From assembly GCF_921293095.1 (NCBI RefSeq), contig NC_060249.1, positions 79,991,907-80,055,906 on the forward strand: DNA of 64,000 bases, given 5' to 3'. Under the pieces are notes generated by a model, which ran no database searches, was not told the origin of the DNA, and was given only the letters and a program-made list of their open reading frames with translations. Every line of letters begins with the position of its first letter. Within the stretch, counting starts at the first letter, position 1. The DNA is from Ischnura elegans. Its lineage: Eukaryota > Arthropoda > Insecta > Odonata > Coenagrionidae. Of the stretch, positions 12,801-24,600 are shown one piece after another. Made by a program: the position numbers and the translations under genes.

Positions 12801-13470
12801 GAAATAAAAGCCGGTTTCTCGCCATGCGATATCAAACACTTCGAAGGACTGTATGTACTTCAATTCAATTTTTTTCATAATATTAAATACATAAACTTCG
12901 GAACGGATTGGGTGAAATTTATTTTTTCAACATCTGATTAAGAAACACACTTCGCAGCTATCGCGGATGTTTCAAACCAGGTGTTTCCGCATACTGAGCA
13001 TTCAACCAGGTGGGCTTCATTAATTCCAGCAAAAAAATGTACACGCTACAAAATATGACTACAATTAGACACTAAAGGTGACTTCGAAGCAATGGTAAAC
13101 TTAGCGCCCTTTGGCAGACACATGGATATTTCTCTATTGACTCAACATGAAGATCCTTAAACAGACACTTTTCAATTGGCTGCCGATACCGGAAAACAAT
13201 AAGGTGTCTATTGTTTAAACGAGCAAACCGATGGATACCCTAGCAGAGAGCAAACATGTAGGTCTGGTTGTTATAAAATACACCATCCAGATTAAAATAT
13301 AGAATAAACATATAAGTACATATTAGACGATTATTGTCATACAATTCAATTTCATATCACGTTCTCCCGTGACCGGCAACCGTACAGCCCGATTACACCA
13401 TCTCTTGTTTATAAAACAAAAGACACGAGAAAGGTCACCAGCGCAAACCAAGTAATTGCTCTGAAGACTT
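9801..13470. other. intergenic, nothing recognised
   Basis: AT-rich sequence without recognisable exon, RNA gene or mobile element. The frames at 11225-11547 are pyrimidine-rich low complexity and are not taken as genes. Confidence 0.45.
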
Positions 13471-13676
13471 GTGTTACCCTCAGAGTAAGGATGGGGGAGA
13501 GTGCGCTTTGGAAACTGCGCATGTAGTCAAGATCCCGCATATACATCCCACACTTCCCACAAGGGATTCCCGCACTACTTCCCACGATCACGTGGTAACC
13601 ATGTTGACTACAAGAATCTGCTACTGCGCAGCCTGAAAGCGCCCTCTACCCCAATCCTTACTCTGAGGTGTTACCC
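13471..13676. mobile_element. hAT-like MITE with 8-9 bp target duplications
   Basis: Element 13479-13667 (about 189 bp) begins CTCAGAGTAAGGATGGGG and ends with the matching inverse CCCCAATCCTTACTCTGAG. Similarity between the ends continues for about 50 bp (GCGCTTT, CTGCGCA and GTAGTC match in order). It is flanked by GTGTTACC(C) at 13471-13479 and 13668-13676. An 8 bp duplication and a CAGAG-type end fit the hAT superfamily. It has no coding capacity. Confidence 0.8.
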
Positions 13677-14848
13677 AGAGATTTGCTCTGAAGAGGTGTT
13701 TATGTGTCATATGCTTGAATTTTGGGGGCAAGTAAGGGGTGCATTTGAATATGATGGGAGAAATTTAGCATTCAACAGAAAGAGCTCAATTGGATTGCGT
13801 TTAATATAGTTTATTTCCCGTGATGATAACTACACGTTGATGCATCGGCTCACCATACCAATACTATCACGAAGACAATAATTACATGTGTACATTGGAC
13901 AGCACCCCTTGGATACGAAAAAATTTTCTATAAAAATAAAAGACAAAGAAACCGTAGTAGTTGAAAGTCATAGAGGGAATTCCATACCACATACAGTGGT
14001 TACATCAGGGAGTTAAAAACTTCTACGATGGTTCCTTCTTCGGCGCGACCGTAGTTGGACCCCCTGGTCGGCGCACGATATACTTTTTGAAAAATATGCA
14101 AAATTACTACAAAAATACAATTTAAATACAGGATTTTATTTGTACTTACACCAATTAGAAATAATTAATAAAATTTTTACAATTTTACAGAAAAAAAAAC
14201 AATTAATTTGACTTCGATTTTGGACAAAATGGAACCTTCTTTCATACACCAATCTAACACATACTTTTGACCGTATACTGGCAACAATGCGAAATATCCG
14301 CTAGAATATTTCACCTCTTTCAAAAAACATTCATCCAAATTCTTCTCATAATCCACAGATTCCATCGTAGCCGTGTTCTAACGATGATATCTAACGATGG
14401 GTCACTTCGATAAAAAATCCGGGATTTCTTGAAAAAAATGAAGTAACCATAACGCGCGGGAAATGAAATACGCTTTAAAATTAACCAATCAGAAAGAAGA
14501 AACCCATCCAGAAAATAGTTCTAGAGACCGCCGCCAATCCACCGATTGGCGAATTAGGGGTCCCAAATGCCGGCCACCCCCTTCTTCTTTTGGACGCCGC
14601 GCCTCAGGTAAAAATTAACTTCCATTATTTGCGATTACAATAGCAGGAATGGATAGCTAACTCAGACATCAATACCAACGTTGCTGTTTTCATCACTAAT
14701 GATTTACCGACAGATTTTTGTGATTTCTAATTAGAATTTCACCTACAAGTATAAATGGATCAGCTGGAGTAATGGATTTCTTTTTCTTGGAAAAAAATTG
14801 AAGAAGATTGTGCTTGAGGTAAAATTATTTATGAAATGGAAATTCAAG
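13677..14848. other. intergenic with one possible repeat-borne frame
   Basis: A 62-codon minus-strand frame at 14177-14365 (start MESVDYEKNLDECFLKEV) has a fairly protein-like composition. A CCAAT-containing GC-rich block lies 200 bp upstream of it (14520-14600), and another GC-rich block at 14036-14085 lies beyond its 3' end. This could be a remnant of a DNA transposon, but no family is recognised. Confidence 0.25.
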
Positions 14849-15299
14849 AAAATTTGGAGAGGACGGGAAAAAATATTTAAGGAGCGTAAGCATTTTTTCG
14901 TTACGGAAGATTAAATTCCATAGATATAAAATTTTCAATCCATATAAACATTAGCATCATGAGAACAGACCTACGACGTTTGTTACACGGCTAAAGAGGA
15001 AAACTGAGGTATTACAAATGAAGAAGAAGACGATCCAAGAATTCGCCTAAGAAGGTATCGTTGAAGGATAAATACATCTAAAAAGGCCGAACACATACGA
15101 CAACTTTTCAGACTTGCGAGTGGGGGCAATTGTCGCTAGAAATGCATAGCACCAGTTTTGCATAGCGAAAAAGTTTGGGATTAAATCGGGATAGGAATTA
15201 AAATTTGGGGAGGATTTGAAAAATATGGAAGGAGCGTAAGCATTTTTTCGTTTCGGAATATTCGATGGATATAAAATGCTCAATCCATATAAACATTAG
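14849..15299 (+). repeat. 105 bp direct duplication
   Basis: Positions 14849-14954 and 15199-15299 are diverged copies of the same sequence. Both contain GGAGCGTAAGCATTTTTTCG and end in CAATCCATATAAACATTAG. They are about 350 bp apart in direct orientation. No open frame spans them. Confidence 0.75.
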
Positions 15300-15640
15300 A
15301 CAAACAAAATCTTTTAGCGCAGTCGATCGATGTCATAGCTAGAAAAATTTTAGGGGTGGGGTCTCTAGATGGTTTTTTTTCGAGGGGGCCAAATACTGTA
15401 TCCCCAATCGAAATAAAGAATATAAAAACATACGCAATCATCCTAGTCAACCATAGCCTTAACCAGAAAACTTTTCGAGGGGGTCACTTGGTAGGGGAAA
15501 AGTATATTAAAGGGGTAAACCAAATATCTATCCATCCCCCGGACAATTAGGGGGCGATTTAACCACTTGAACTCCCCTCGCACTCTGCCTAGAATGTGAA
15601 GCATTTAATTCTCCTTCCAAGAGTACTGCAGTATCAATTC
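15300..15640. other. intergenic, nothing recognised
   Basis: No gene or mobile element identified. Two GAGGGGGYCA-type G-runs occur at 15380 and 15478. Confidence 0.35.
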
Positions 15641-16330
15641 CGTTCACCTCGAGAACCCACACACACTTCCCGAGGCCTCCTCTCCCTCTCCTCACAAGGC
15701 TTTTATCAGCGCGACGGCGATGGAGAAATAAAGCGGGATTTCCACGATCGCCGAACAGAGGCGTATTCGCGCGCCGCCGTTGCAATGGTGTGCGTGCCTC
15801 CCGAGCAACTCTTGAAATGTGGGATTTCCAGAGGTTGGAATGGAGGGTGGAGGCAAGAGGGAGGGAGCGGGAGGGCCGTCTGGGTGAGGAGGGGCGGTGG
15901 CGCGCAAAACATCACGTAGGCCTCGGCCAGCGCGCCGTCGAAGGCAAAAACCTCGCTCCGAACGGTCGCTCGCACGGGAAACGGAAGGCTTTTCAAGAGA
16001 GGCTGTTGCCCGGCTGCCGCTATTGTGTGGGAAGGCAACGCTGCGGCCGGGGGAAAACCTGAGAATGTTCTACCACCACCCACAGCTGAAATAATCCTCT
16101 ACGGTCGAGGGATAATGTGGTCCTTAATTGCACTTGCTCACGAAGACATCCGTTCCGAAAGAGTTGAGCGCCGTACCATTCGTCGCGGGTCACGAACGGC
16201 GGAATTCCGCGCGAATGACCTAAGGGGTTATTACTACCGCGACTGGCTGGCCGCATGCGTCGCGCGGGAAAGGAATGTAAATCCTTGTGTTGAGTTTCCG
16301 CCTTCACAGAGCGGAAAAATTAGCAAAGGA
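15640..16330. promoter_or_regulatory. orphan CpG-rich block
   Basis: The strongest CpG-rich stretch of the left flank, with many CGCGCG and GCCGCCG words, about 1.1-1.8 kb beyond the presumed 3' end of cactus. Every frame here is open for 65-125 codons simply because stop codons are rare in GC-rich DNA, and none reads as a known protein. It may be a promoter or 5' exon of a gene outside the window, or a GC-rich repeat. Confidence 0.3.
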
Positions 16331-17452
16331 TGGTTGAGGCAGGTCTAAGGCTCATTAAATTAAAATCCCTGCAGCATAACACTAGTTAAACTAAATCAAC
16401 TTCATCGTGGCAAACAAGGTAGGAATCAATACTGCAAAAAAGTAACCAAAAATCATAACCAAAAGCTCGAATTGCAATTTTTACGTGCTCAGTACTAGCA
16501 AGCGTAACTTCTTTTTTTATGAATTCAACTGATTCAGGCGTGATGTGGTGGAGGTTCGAAATATTGAAATAAAAATAACACTTATCGACACGTAAGAAAA
16601 CACCCAGCTCTCGATATGCAATCAGAAGTACTTATTCAATATTTCATCAGAAGTATTCAATTCAATTCCAAGGTGAATTAGATTTGCATCTTGATAATTT
16701 GTATTGACTATTAAGAATACTCATATATATCCTCAGTGAATTTTTTTGTGTCCCTCCTATATCTTCACGGAAAAAAGTTTTAAGCATATACTTCTCAGAT
16801 ATTATTATGGGGCCATGGATTAGGAAAACAGGCCGAATCAAGAGGAAAATGAACATCTAAAAAAAAACTTTTGTCTGGTAGGAGAAACACCTGCAGAAAA
16901 AAACAAATAAGGACGCATCACTAAAAATGAGGCGATGAGCTACTTACATAACGAGGACAGCAGCAGAACTGTAGGAGGGAATGCTTACTCACCCTCTTAC
17001 CTGCGCCAATCACTTTTCTTCGTATTGCATCGATGACTTCATTCGTGGCGAATATCCATTCGTTGAAGGTGCGATTGGGAAGCCCTACCGTAATTACATA
17101 AAAATTCCATATTATGAAGCAACCATATACTTAGATATGAGATCCACAAGGGCTTGGTTCCAATGGCTAAAGTCTTCATGAGGTTACCACGATTTTTACA
17201 CTGGCCTTAGTAAACTATTGATGCAAATATATCACCAAAATATTGAAGGCAGACAGGGTATTCAAAAAAAAGGGAAGTGACAAAATTCCACCAGAAATAG
17301 CGAGGACCAAGGCCAAGGAAAAAGGACAGAACTGTGATTATTTAGAATCCGTCGATGGTTAAACACGTAATTTAAGGAGCGATAAAGCTTCCGTGATCGC
17401 TGTGGGAGTTAAAGGATAAATAAAATACAGGAAATCGTCAGTCAATTAAGTG
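16331..17452. other. intergenic, nothing recognised
   Basis: AT-rich DNA downstream of cactus. No exon, RNA gene or mobile element recognised. Confidence 0.4.
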
Positions 17453-18539
17453 TTTAATTCTCAAAGTGACTGGCAATGTTTAACAAGTAACAGAAATGGT
17501 ATACGGTATATACAAAATAAAAAGAAAACATTACCTCAGATATTACTGTTTTCCTAGGAATATAGATTTTGTGAGGACTTCAAACAACATAAATCCTCCA
17601 TTCATTTACAGTTTAGCATCTATACAGCTTCTTAATACGAGAATTAACATGAATTCATCAGTATAATAGCAACATTCTCCTAAAGTGGAGAATTTAATTT
17701 GGCAAAATGTCTTTTAAGGGTTCAAGGCACATGGCAAAATACAAACGAAAATGGCATTAGAATAATAAATAATAAAACAAGACACAATGGAAGAAATAAT
17801 TCAAACCCTCTCACTATGCGGCAGGTACACTTCTTTCCTGAATTAGGGAGTTGAGAACAGTCTTATGCATTGCTTTCTATCAACATTCCCACTCAGTACC
17901 ACAGGCTCATAAAATATTAACAATGAACACTCATTCAGATTTAGACAAATCGGGACTTGAACGCCCCTCAATTCTTTTCCTAAAGACAGATGAATCCATA
18001 CATAGAATTTTCTCCTTCCCTCATGAAATACTTATGGATACAGGTCAAAAAGACCACAAATCACTTTAACAACAATGAATGACTCACTCACACATTCATA
18101 CAAATAAAAACATTGACACGTCACCTACAACACACATTTTGTTTAAAAAATTAAGTGGTGGGCAGTGACTACCCTTCCCTCTGACCCACATCTACCATTA
18201 ACATACATTCGCTGGACATCAAAACATCCATCAATTGACATAAAACTATTTACATGAACTTTTCACTCAATTACCAAACAGCTGCCCTTAAGTTAAAACC
18301 AATTTCACGTTTTTAAGTCAACACTTTCAGTAGATGGGGACATGGGGAGAGCGATAATAGCCTCATTTTGTAGATTCAGCAGGCATTCAAATCTCTATCA
18401 ACTCCTTCACTGCAAGGATTAGACTGCATTCGAGCTGCACTCTTGCCTGCTGCGGCGGGATGGTAGCAGGCAGAGACAGGTCAAGTCATCCTTCAAGCCT
18501 CCTTTCACAGCAAAGCCTCCACAGCACACGGGACTCCTC
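17453..18539 (-). other. probable cactus 3' untranslated region
   Basis: Sequence following the stop codon. No canonical AATAAA was found on the minus strand here; ATTAAA variants lie at 17693-17698 and 17453-17458, giving a 3' UTR of about 0.85-1.1 kb. An 8 bp stem-loop (TGCCTGCT at 18444-18451 with AGCAGGCA at 18465-18472) lies about 70 nt past the stop. The exact end is a guess. Confidence 0.35.
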
Positions 18540-18611
18540 TCAGGCACTGATGCCAATCGCCTCAATATTCATCCTGAGACCATTGAAGTAGTCGTTTGAC
18601 TTCAAGCTCAT
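18540..18611 (-). CDS. cact: cactus coding exon 6 (C-terminus)
   Basis: The acceptor is TGTCTTTGCCTCATTAG, immediately before ATGAGCTTGAAG. Entered in phase 0 from exon 5 it gives 23 residues (MSLKSNDYFNGLRMN...) and stops at TGA 18542-18540. It was chosen because it is the downstream acceptor found with a good pyrimidine tract and a short in-frame ending, and because it is followed by AU-rich UTR-like sequence. The phase-compatible alternative is retention of intron 5, which adds about 34 codons after the acidic tract. Confidence 0.65.
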   Translation of the reverse strand: MSLKSNDYFNGLRMNIEAIGISA

Positions 18612-21600
18612 CTAATGAGGCAAAGACATGCATACTTAAAATTAACTTAACTTAATCGTGAAAGAACTAAAACTAGTTAGATAACTAAACAAGCAAACTC
18701 TAAGATATGACTTTGAATAACAGCTCAAAAATAGTGTAGCAACAAGTCCTTCAATTAAACATTGCATCCACGTTTACAGAAATTTTGAAGTAAAACCACT
18801 AAGCCATCATTGAAAATGCTAAAGCACAGTAGACCAAGAAATCTACACTGCGCAAATCCAAGAAATTACAATAATTTTCCTTAAGAAAGAATCAATAAAA
18901 GCTTTAGAAAATGTATACTTTACACATTAAGTCAGAAATACAGGTTACAAAATAAGCTCCAAAAAGTGTCAAATCTTTGTACTAAGTAACAGAAAGGGAA
19001 GACAGAAAAGGAAGAAGAAAGCGAAGGAGAAAGAAAAAACAAGGAGGAAGACAGAAAATTCAACTAAACGACCCGCCTAAAAATGTTGCAACTTCTGAGA
19101 AATTTCGCTAACGCTGCATTGTCAGGCAATGGTGAACATTCTTTTCCATTCCATTTTGCGAAACGAAGCGATCTCGTGGAGACGGTTCACGCCTTGAACG
19201 AAGCACGCGAGAGACCACTTCGAAGGAACTTTCCCCATCGCATTCAAGACTCGCTTTCGAACAGAACTGTCTGGGAGCCCATGTCGGACAGAGAAGAGAG
19301 AGTCGCACTCCAATCAAGAGAAGTCTGAAGGTCTAAAAATATTGCGGATACCGCAGAATCCGAAATAAGGAAAATTATGAGGCAAGCCACCACGGAAGCA
19401 ACCGTAGATCAATGAACAAGATGGTGGCGTCGCGACTGAGGCACGGGAACCAGAGGAAACTACTCGAGTGCGAGAGGAGAGGAATGATACAGAACACAAC
19501 GCAACAGCCCATCCTCCCACTCCCCCCGCAAAGGGAAACCGCGGAGAGATCAACGGACGCACGGGCAGTGAATATTTTCGACAAATATCTCGTTTGCGGG
19601 TGGTAAAACAGGTTCGTAAGTCAGACTAGAGACGAAGACGTGGTTCCAGAAAATGGCCGAGAAAGCTCTCCTCGTCGGCGACCTCGAAAAGTTGGAACTC
19701 GCGAACGTAATTGGAAGAAATAAAAATGCGTCAACAAGGCATCCGAGAAATCTGACAAAGAGCTGATGAGAAATGATTGGCACGAGGAAACTGGGGAAAT
19801 ATATTCAAATACGAGGAACTCCGCAAGAGCAAATCGATGTCTACCTGAGTCATCCAGAAAAAAACATAAATGAATTCTCGTCAATGAATGAAAGTATACA
19901 CGCTTTCAAAACAGACGTTGCCATGTGAAAAGAGACAAAGTAACTTTCTAACTATGAAACTTGATCTAAGAGTACATACGTGCTGATGGAAAGACATTAA
20001 GACGACAAAGGGCGAGGTTCATAAGCTGGGAAACAAAATAAAACCAATTAAAGAAAGGTGATAGGACCTCACGAGGCTAAATGAGCATCAATGTAAGCTG
20101 ATTGGGTAATGCCAATTTGGCTACATAAGCCAACTAGCGACCATAAAGCAGCTCAAATTTCTCTAGGCCCACTTTTGACCATGATAACCATTGAATGGAG
20201 TTAACATGGCTTCGATAAGGGCCAAGGTACATTGATTCCGCAGCTGTAAGTACGAACGACCATCCGTGATGGCTAAACGTCTATAGTCGAAAGCAACTGG
20301 GTTACTGATAGACAAGGGAAGGGCTTGCTACGGGCTGACTCAATGCCATGACCTACGAGAAAATTTACTGTGGAAAAGGAAAACGGGGAAAAGTACAGCG
20401 TGGAAGCTCGTAAATTTCTAAAATCAAATACAGCATTAAAACACCAACTATTGTCTGAGAAAAAAATTACGGGCGAGAAAAAGTAATGAAAGGTAGGGCA
20501 AACCAAATGAGAAATGCAAGTGCAGAATACTCCGTCACCTTTCGCGCAAAGGTACGCACGTTTGGCAAATGTTGCTGATGCATATTTAAACCGACTATGG
20601 AGATAGGTTCCGGGCATTAAAACATGAGATAGAAAAATCTAACCAACCAATACTTGCATCCATACCTTGCAAAGCGAGGAATCTAAATTTAGACGCAACT
20701 CCCCCGCAGAAGCGAGATTAACAAAACTAACGAATTACACTTAAGGCTAACCTATAGAGCGAAATTCCCTTCAGCATACGAATATATAAGATAGCCATAA
20801 TTTCCGAGACAGCACCAACCAAGAAGAAAGAACCATGCTAAAATGTTGTAGATTTCAACTCTAATGGCGGACTACGTTTCTCAATTATGCGGCGATTTAG
20901 CTATTTTACGTATTTTACCACCAACTGGAAAGCCCAAAACCTATGGGGCCTGCAAAATTAGGAGTTACGGTAGTGGCGACGGAAAACAAAGGAAAGGAGT
21001 GGGGAGAAATACACAATCGAAATATTTGAAGATTCCGAATCCACGAAAGGAGTACTCACCTCATCTTCGCTGGAGTCCGAATCTGAGTCTTGGGGCAAGG
21101 GAAGGGGTCGTGCACCCCTTGAGACGAGATCACGGGCCAGGGCCGACTGTGAACACGCTGCGGCAATCTGATAGGCAGTCATGCCGGCGTAAGTTGTGGC
21201 CTCGAGGTGAACAGGACACTGCTCAATCAGGAACTGTATAAGGCGCCTATTTCCCATCTCCACACCGTAGTGAAGAATCGTTCGCCCGCTCAACCCATCC
21301 TGAAAACACAGCGAAGGTAAGACCGTCATTGCGTGAAGATGACATGGTCGAATAACAGTAACACAGTAGAGGGAAATTAGCATGAACTTCGTGGAGGGAT
21401 CAAAATTTATATGAAAGTGGAAGCAACGAACAATATTTAGCTCCCGCAGCCACATTTAAAACATTTATAAGTATAAAAACCGGGACCGATGCCGTAACAT
21501 GAACCGTAACGTTAACAAGAAAAAAATTTCAGATTTAAGTCAAACACAATGACAGCCGCGAGATGCATTAATGAATAACCAGGGGCCAATTAATCCTGAG

Positions 21601-24600
21601 ACTGATTACGAGTGAATCCAGAGTAGTACCGCATCCCAAGTGACTACCAACATCAATAGGGAAAAAGAGAAAATATTGAATTGGATAAAAGGAAATAATT
21701 CCCGTAAGCGTCACCTTTGATAAGAGGTCAAATACATATGTGGCTGCAGGAAAACCAAGTCACAGAGAACAACGCGTTAGGGAGGAAGGAAAACGAGGAA
21801 GAAGACACAAGGCTAAGTCACGAGTGAGGAGGAGGGGGTGGGATAGGGCAGCCGAGAATACTAAAAGAAGGAAGTGCAAAGCAATACTAACCCTTGCGTT
21901 GACATTAGCTCCGAACCCCACCAGGTGCCTGAGAACGTCCAGGTTACCACCAATCGCTGCCAAATGGACGCAAGTTTGTCCTGCAAATACAAAAAATTTG
22001 TATGCTGAGTATAAAAGCCAGAAAAATAAACAAAACAACAACTGCGAACAAAAAAATAATATCAAGAGCGTAAATTCAAATATTCCTTCCTACGATAGTG
22101 TACAACGGATGTAAACGGTTTCATTGCACATATCACACATACCATAAGAATACCATTAGTTCGAGAATGCAAATGATCTTCATTAGCGGTAAGATGATTT
22201 CGCATTACGAAAATAAAGACTGAATCTGAAAGGTTATAAAATGTTCCGACGCCATTATTATGATCCCAGGAGAGCATGATAGGGCAGAGAGAATATCCTA
22301 AGTTCCACGTGGCTTCAAATGAAACTATCAATGAAGAGACTAAATAATATTGTTCATGCAAAGCACGGGAAATTACAATTACTAATTTCCCGCGTATGAT
22401 CTCAAAAACTACCAAATTTTCATCACTATTTCGGAGATGGAGAAGCACTTAACATACCACGAAGGTATCAGAGGAAGAAGCACAAAGGCCGTACAAAGAG
22501 CACTCTATAGAGATAACGACTCATGACGAGGAAGAGACAAATTGCCACAAGAAAAAAATGCAAGCAAGGCGCAGTGGAGCAAGGTGAGAAAGAGAGAAAA
22601 ATGATGTGGAGGGGCAACCGCCTACAAATTGACTCACGCCTCGAGAACCTCACCCCACATCCATTCTGGACCGAAATTGACCCAAGGAGGGGGTATTTTT
22701 GGATCAGCGGGCTTCTTATTTGGGATCACCTGCGCATCCACAACTCCGCAACAGTCCTTTTGAGTCCGCAATTGGAATGGAGGGGAAGGAAGAAACGGAG
22801 AGAGAGGTGGCTGGAATTCTCTATCCCTTCCCCTAAAAATTCTCAACTGCATTACCTTTCCTCGTCCATATTTAAGTTCAACCAGCCACATTAAAGGATT
22901 CCATGCCTCAAAAAAAAAATTAAGTGGCATCTATTAAATCGCTCCCGTCACAATTACTTCCACATCTTCCCAACTTAACATGCTCTAAGTGATAATATCA
23001 GGACCTAAGAAAAGTTCCAAATTATATACACTTCTAACGTAATACGCATATTTTTCCAAATTCAGTAATACGAAACAAGGCTATTTGTCATAACCATATT
23101 ACGCACAAGCGAATGTCGTCGTGTTGCTAGTTACGGGTCACTTAAAGGCGTGATTTCACTATCTTCAATGCGCTTCATTATGAATCCTGATGCAGAATGT
23201 AATTCTTATTTTTCATTATCTCTTTCCTCAATGAACTAAGGAAACATGTAAGGCGATTTTCATAGCATAATAATAAAAGAACAGCAACACTGCCTCTCGT
23301 TCCGCAGCTTGCGCGAGTGATGTTAGGGAACTAAGCATGGGGCCGGTCCGTTAAAGAAAAAACGACATCAAAGAGAGCAACGAACATCTTGGGCCTGGGG
23401 AATCCCCGACGCAGACTGCCGCCTCAAGGCGGGAAGTGGAGCCAGATGCAGAATCCGAAATGGGCGGAGAGATTCTCAACGCGGCTATGAGACTCCCGAG
23501 AAGTGACCCTGAAAGTTGCCGGCGGGAATGAGAAAGGAAAAAAACTATACTGCAACCTCAATTCGCCAGCATAAAATTACGCGCGAAAGAAAAATAATAG
23601 TAGGGGCGTTAATAAACAATGATTCGAGCCTGCTGGAGAAAAAGATCACTTTTTAAAAAGACAATTTATCCTCGACTTCATATTATCCTAGGAAAGAACC
23701 TAAGAGTCACGAAAAACGATAAGCAAAAGATAGACCAAGACTAGCAAAAATAACTGCCGCTGCAGCCATAAGATAGGAGGAGAGGAAAAGATGGACTACG
23801 AACGCATACATTGGACCAATAGAAAACAGGAAACTAACTTCCCACTAGCACGGGAAATTTGCCGCTCGGGGAGTGGTCTGAAATGCAGATCAGGCACTTA
23901 TGACCTTCTATTAACCCGTGCGTATGCAAGAATAAAATTGCCTATCATACCATTAATTGACGGGAGGTAACCTATCTAGAGCAGACACGTGGTAAGGTCA
24001 AACCTTGGCTATCAACTCAGGATTATTAAAGCACCATGATGTAACCAATCACCTCGTAACTAATTATTTTCCTGCACAGGTCACACACAAAATTATCAAG
24101 AAAAATATTAATGGAATAAATAAGCAAGAGAAAGAGGACTTCGAGATCAAAAATGAATTTCCAATCCCCGATTACATCAAGCAAATTCAAGGCACAACCT
24201 TCAAAGAATTAGGTAGCATGTTCAAATGAAATCGCTCCGATCGCCTAAGAGGAGACTGATAATATAAAAGACCTCTAAACACTTACTCAAGGTCCAGTCA
24301 GGAATAAACATTCGACCTCGTCAGTCAAGCCAAGCTTTGGACGGTAGGCTGAGACAGCCTCGCGTGCAAAACCACGACGGGTAAGAAAAACAGCCCCAAC
24401 TTCCCCTGAATAAATCCTCTGAACGTAGGAATTTCCCGACGGGGCATGAGGTATTAAGGCCCTCGCTCCACTACAACCACCCTGGTGAGGGGCTTATAAT
24501 CCGTCCTTTCTTCACAAGACCATGCTACCATAAAACTAAGTACTCAGGCTGTCAAGAACCTCTGGGTCCCCAGAGTGGTAAAAACCACCCCACACTCTCT

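Noticed and set aside
14177-14365. 62-codon minus-strand frame as a gene
   Set aside because: Composition is plausible, but there is no recognised family, no splice partners and only weak transposon-like context; kept as a note in the intergenic entry.
15596-16348. Cluster of 65-125 codon frames on both strands
   Set aside because: All frames are open together because stops are rare in CpG-rich DNA; none resembles a protein.
20958-21455. 165-codon minus-strand frame taken as one exon
   Set aside because: Only 21060-21299 is exon; the ends read past a GTGAGT donor and a TTTTCAG acceptor, and ankyrin homology stops at those borders.
24005-24229. 74-codon plus-strand frame in intron 3
   Set aside because: Lies antisense within a cactus intron with no motif or supporting signals.
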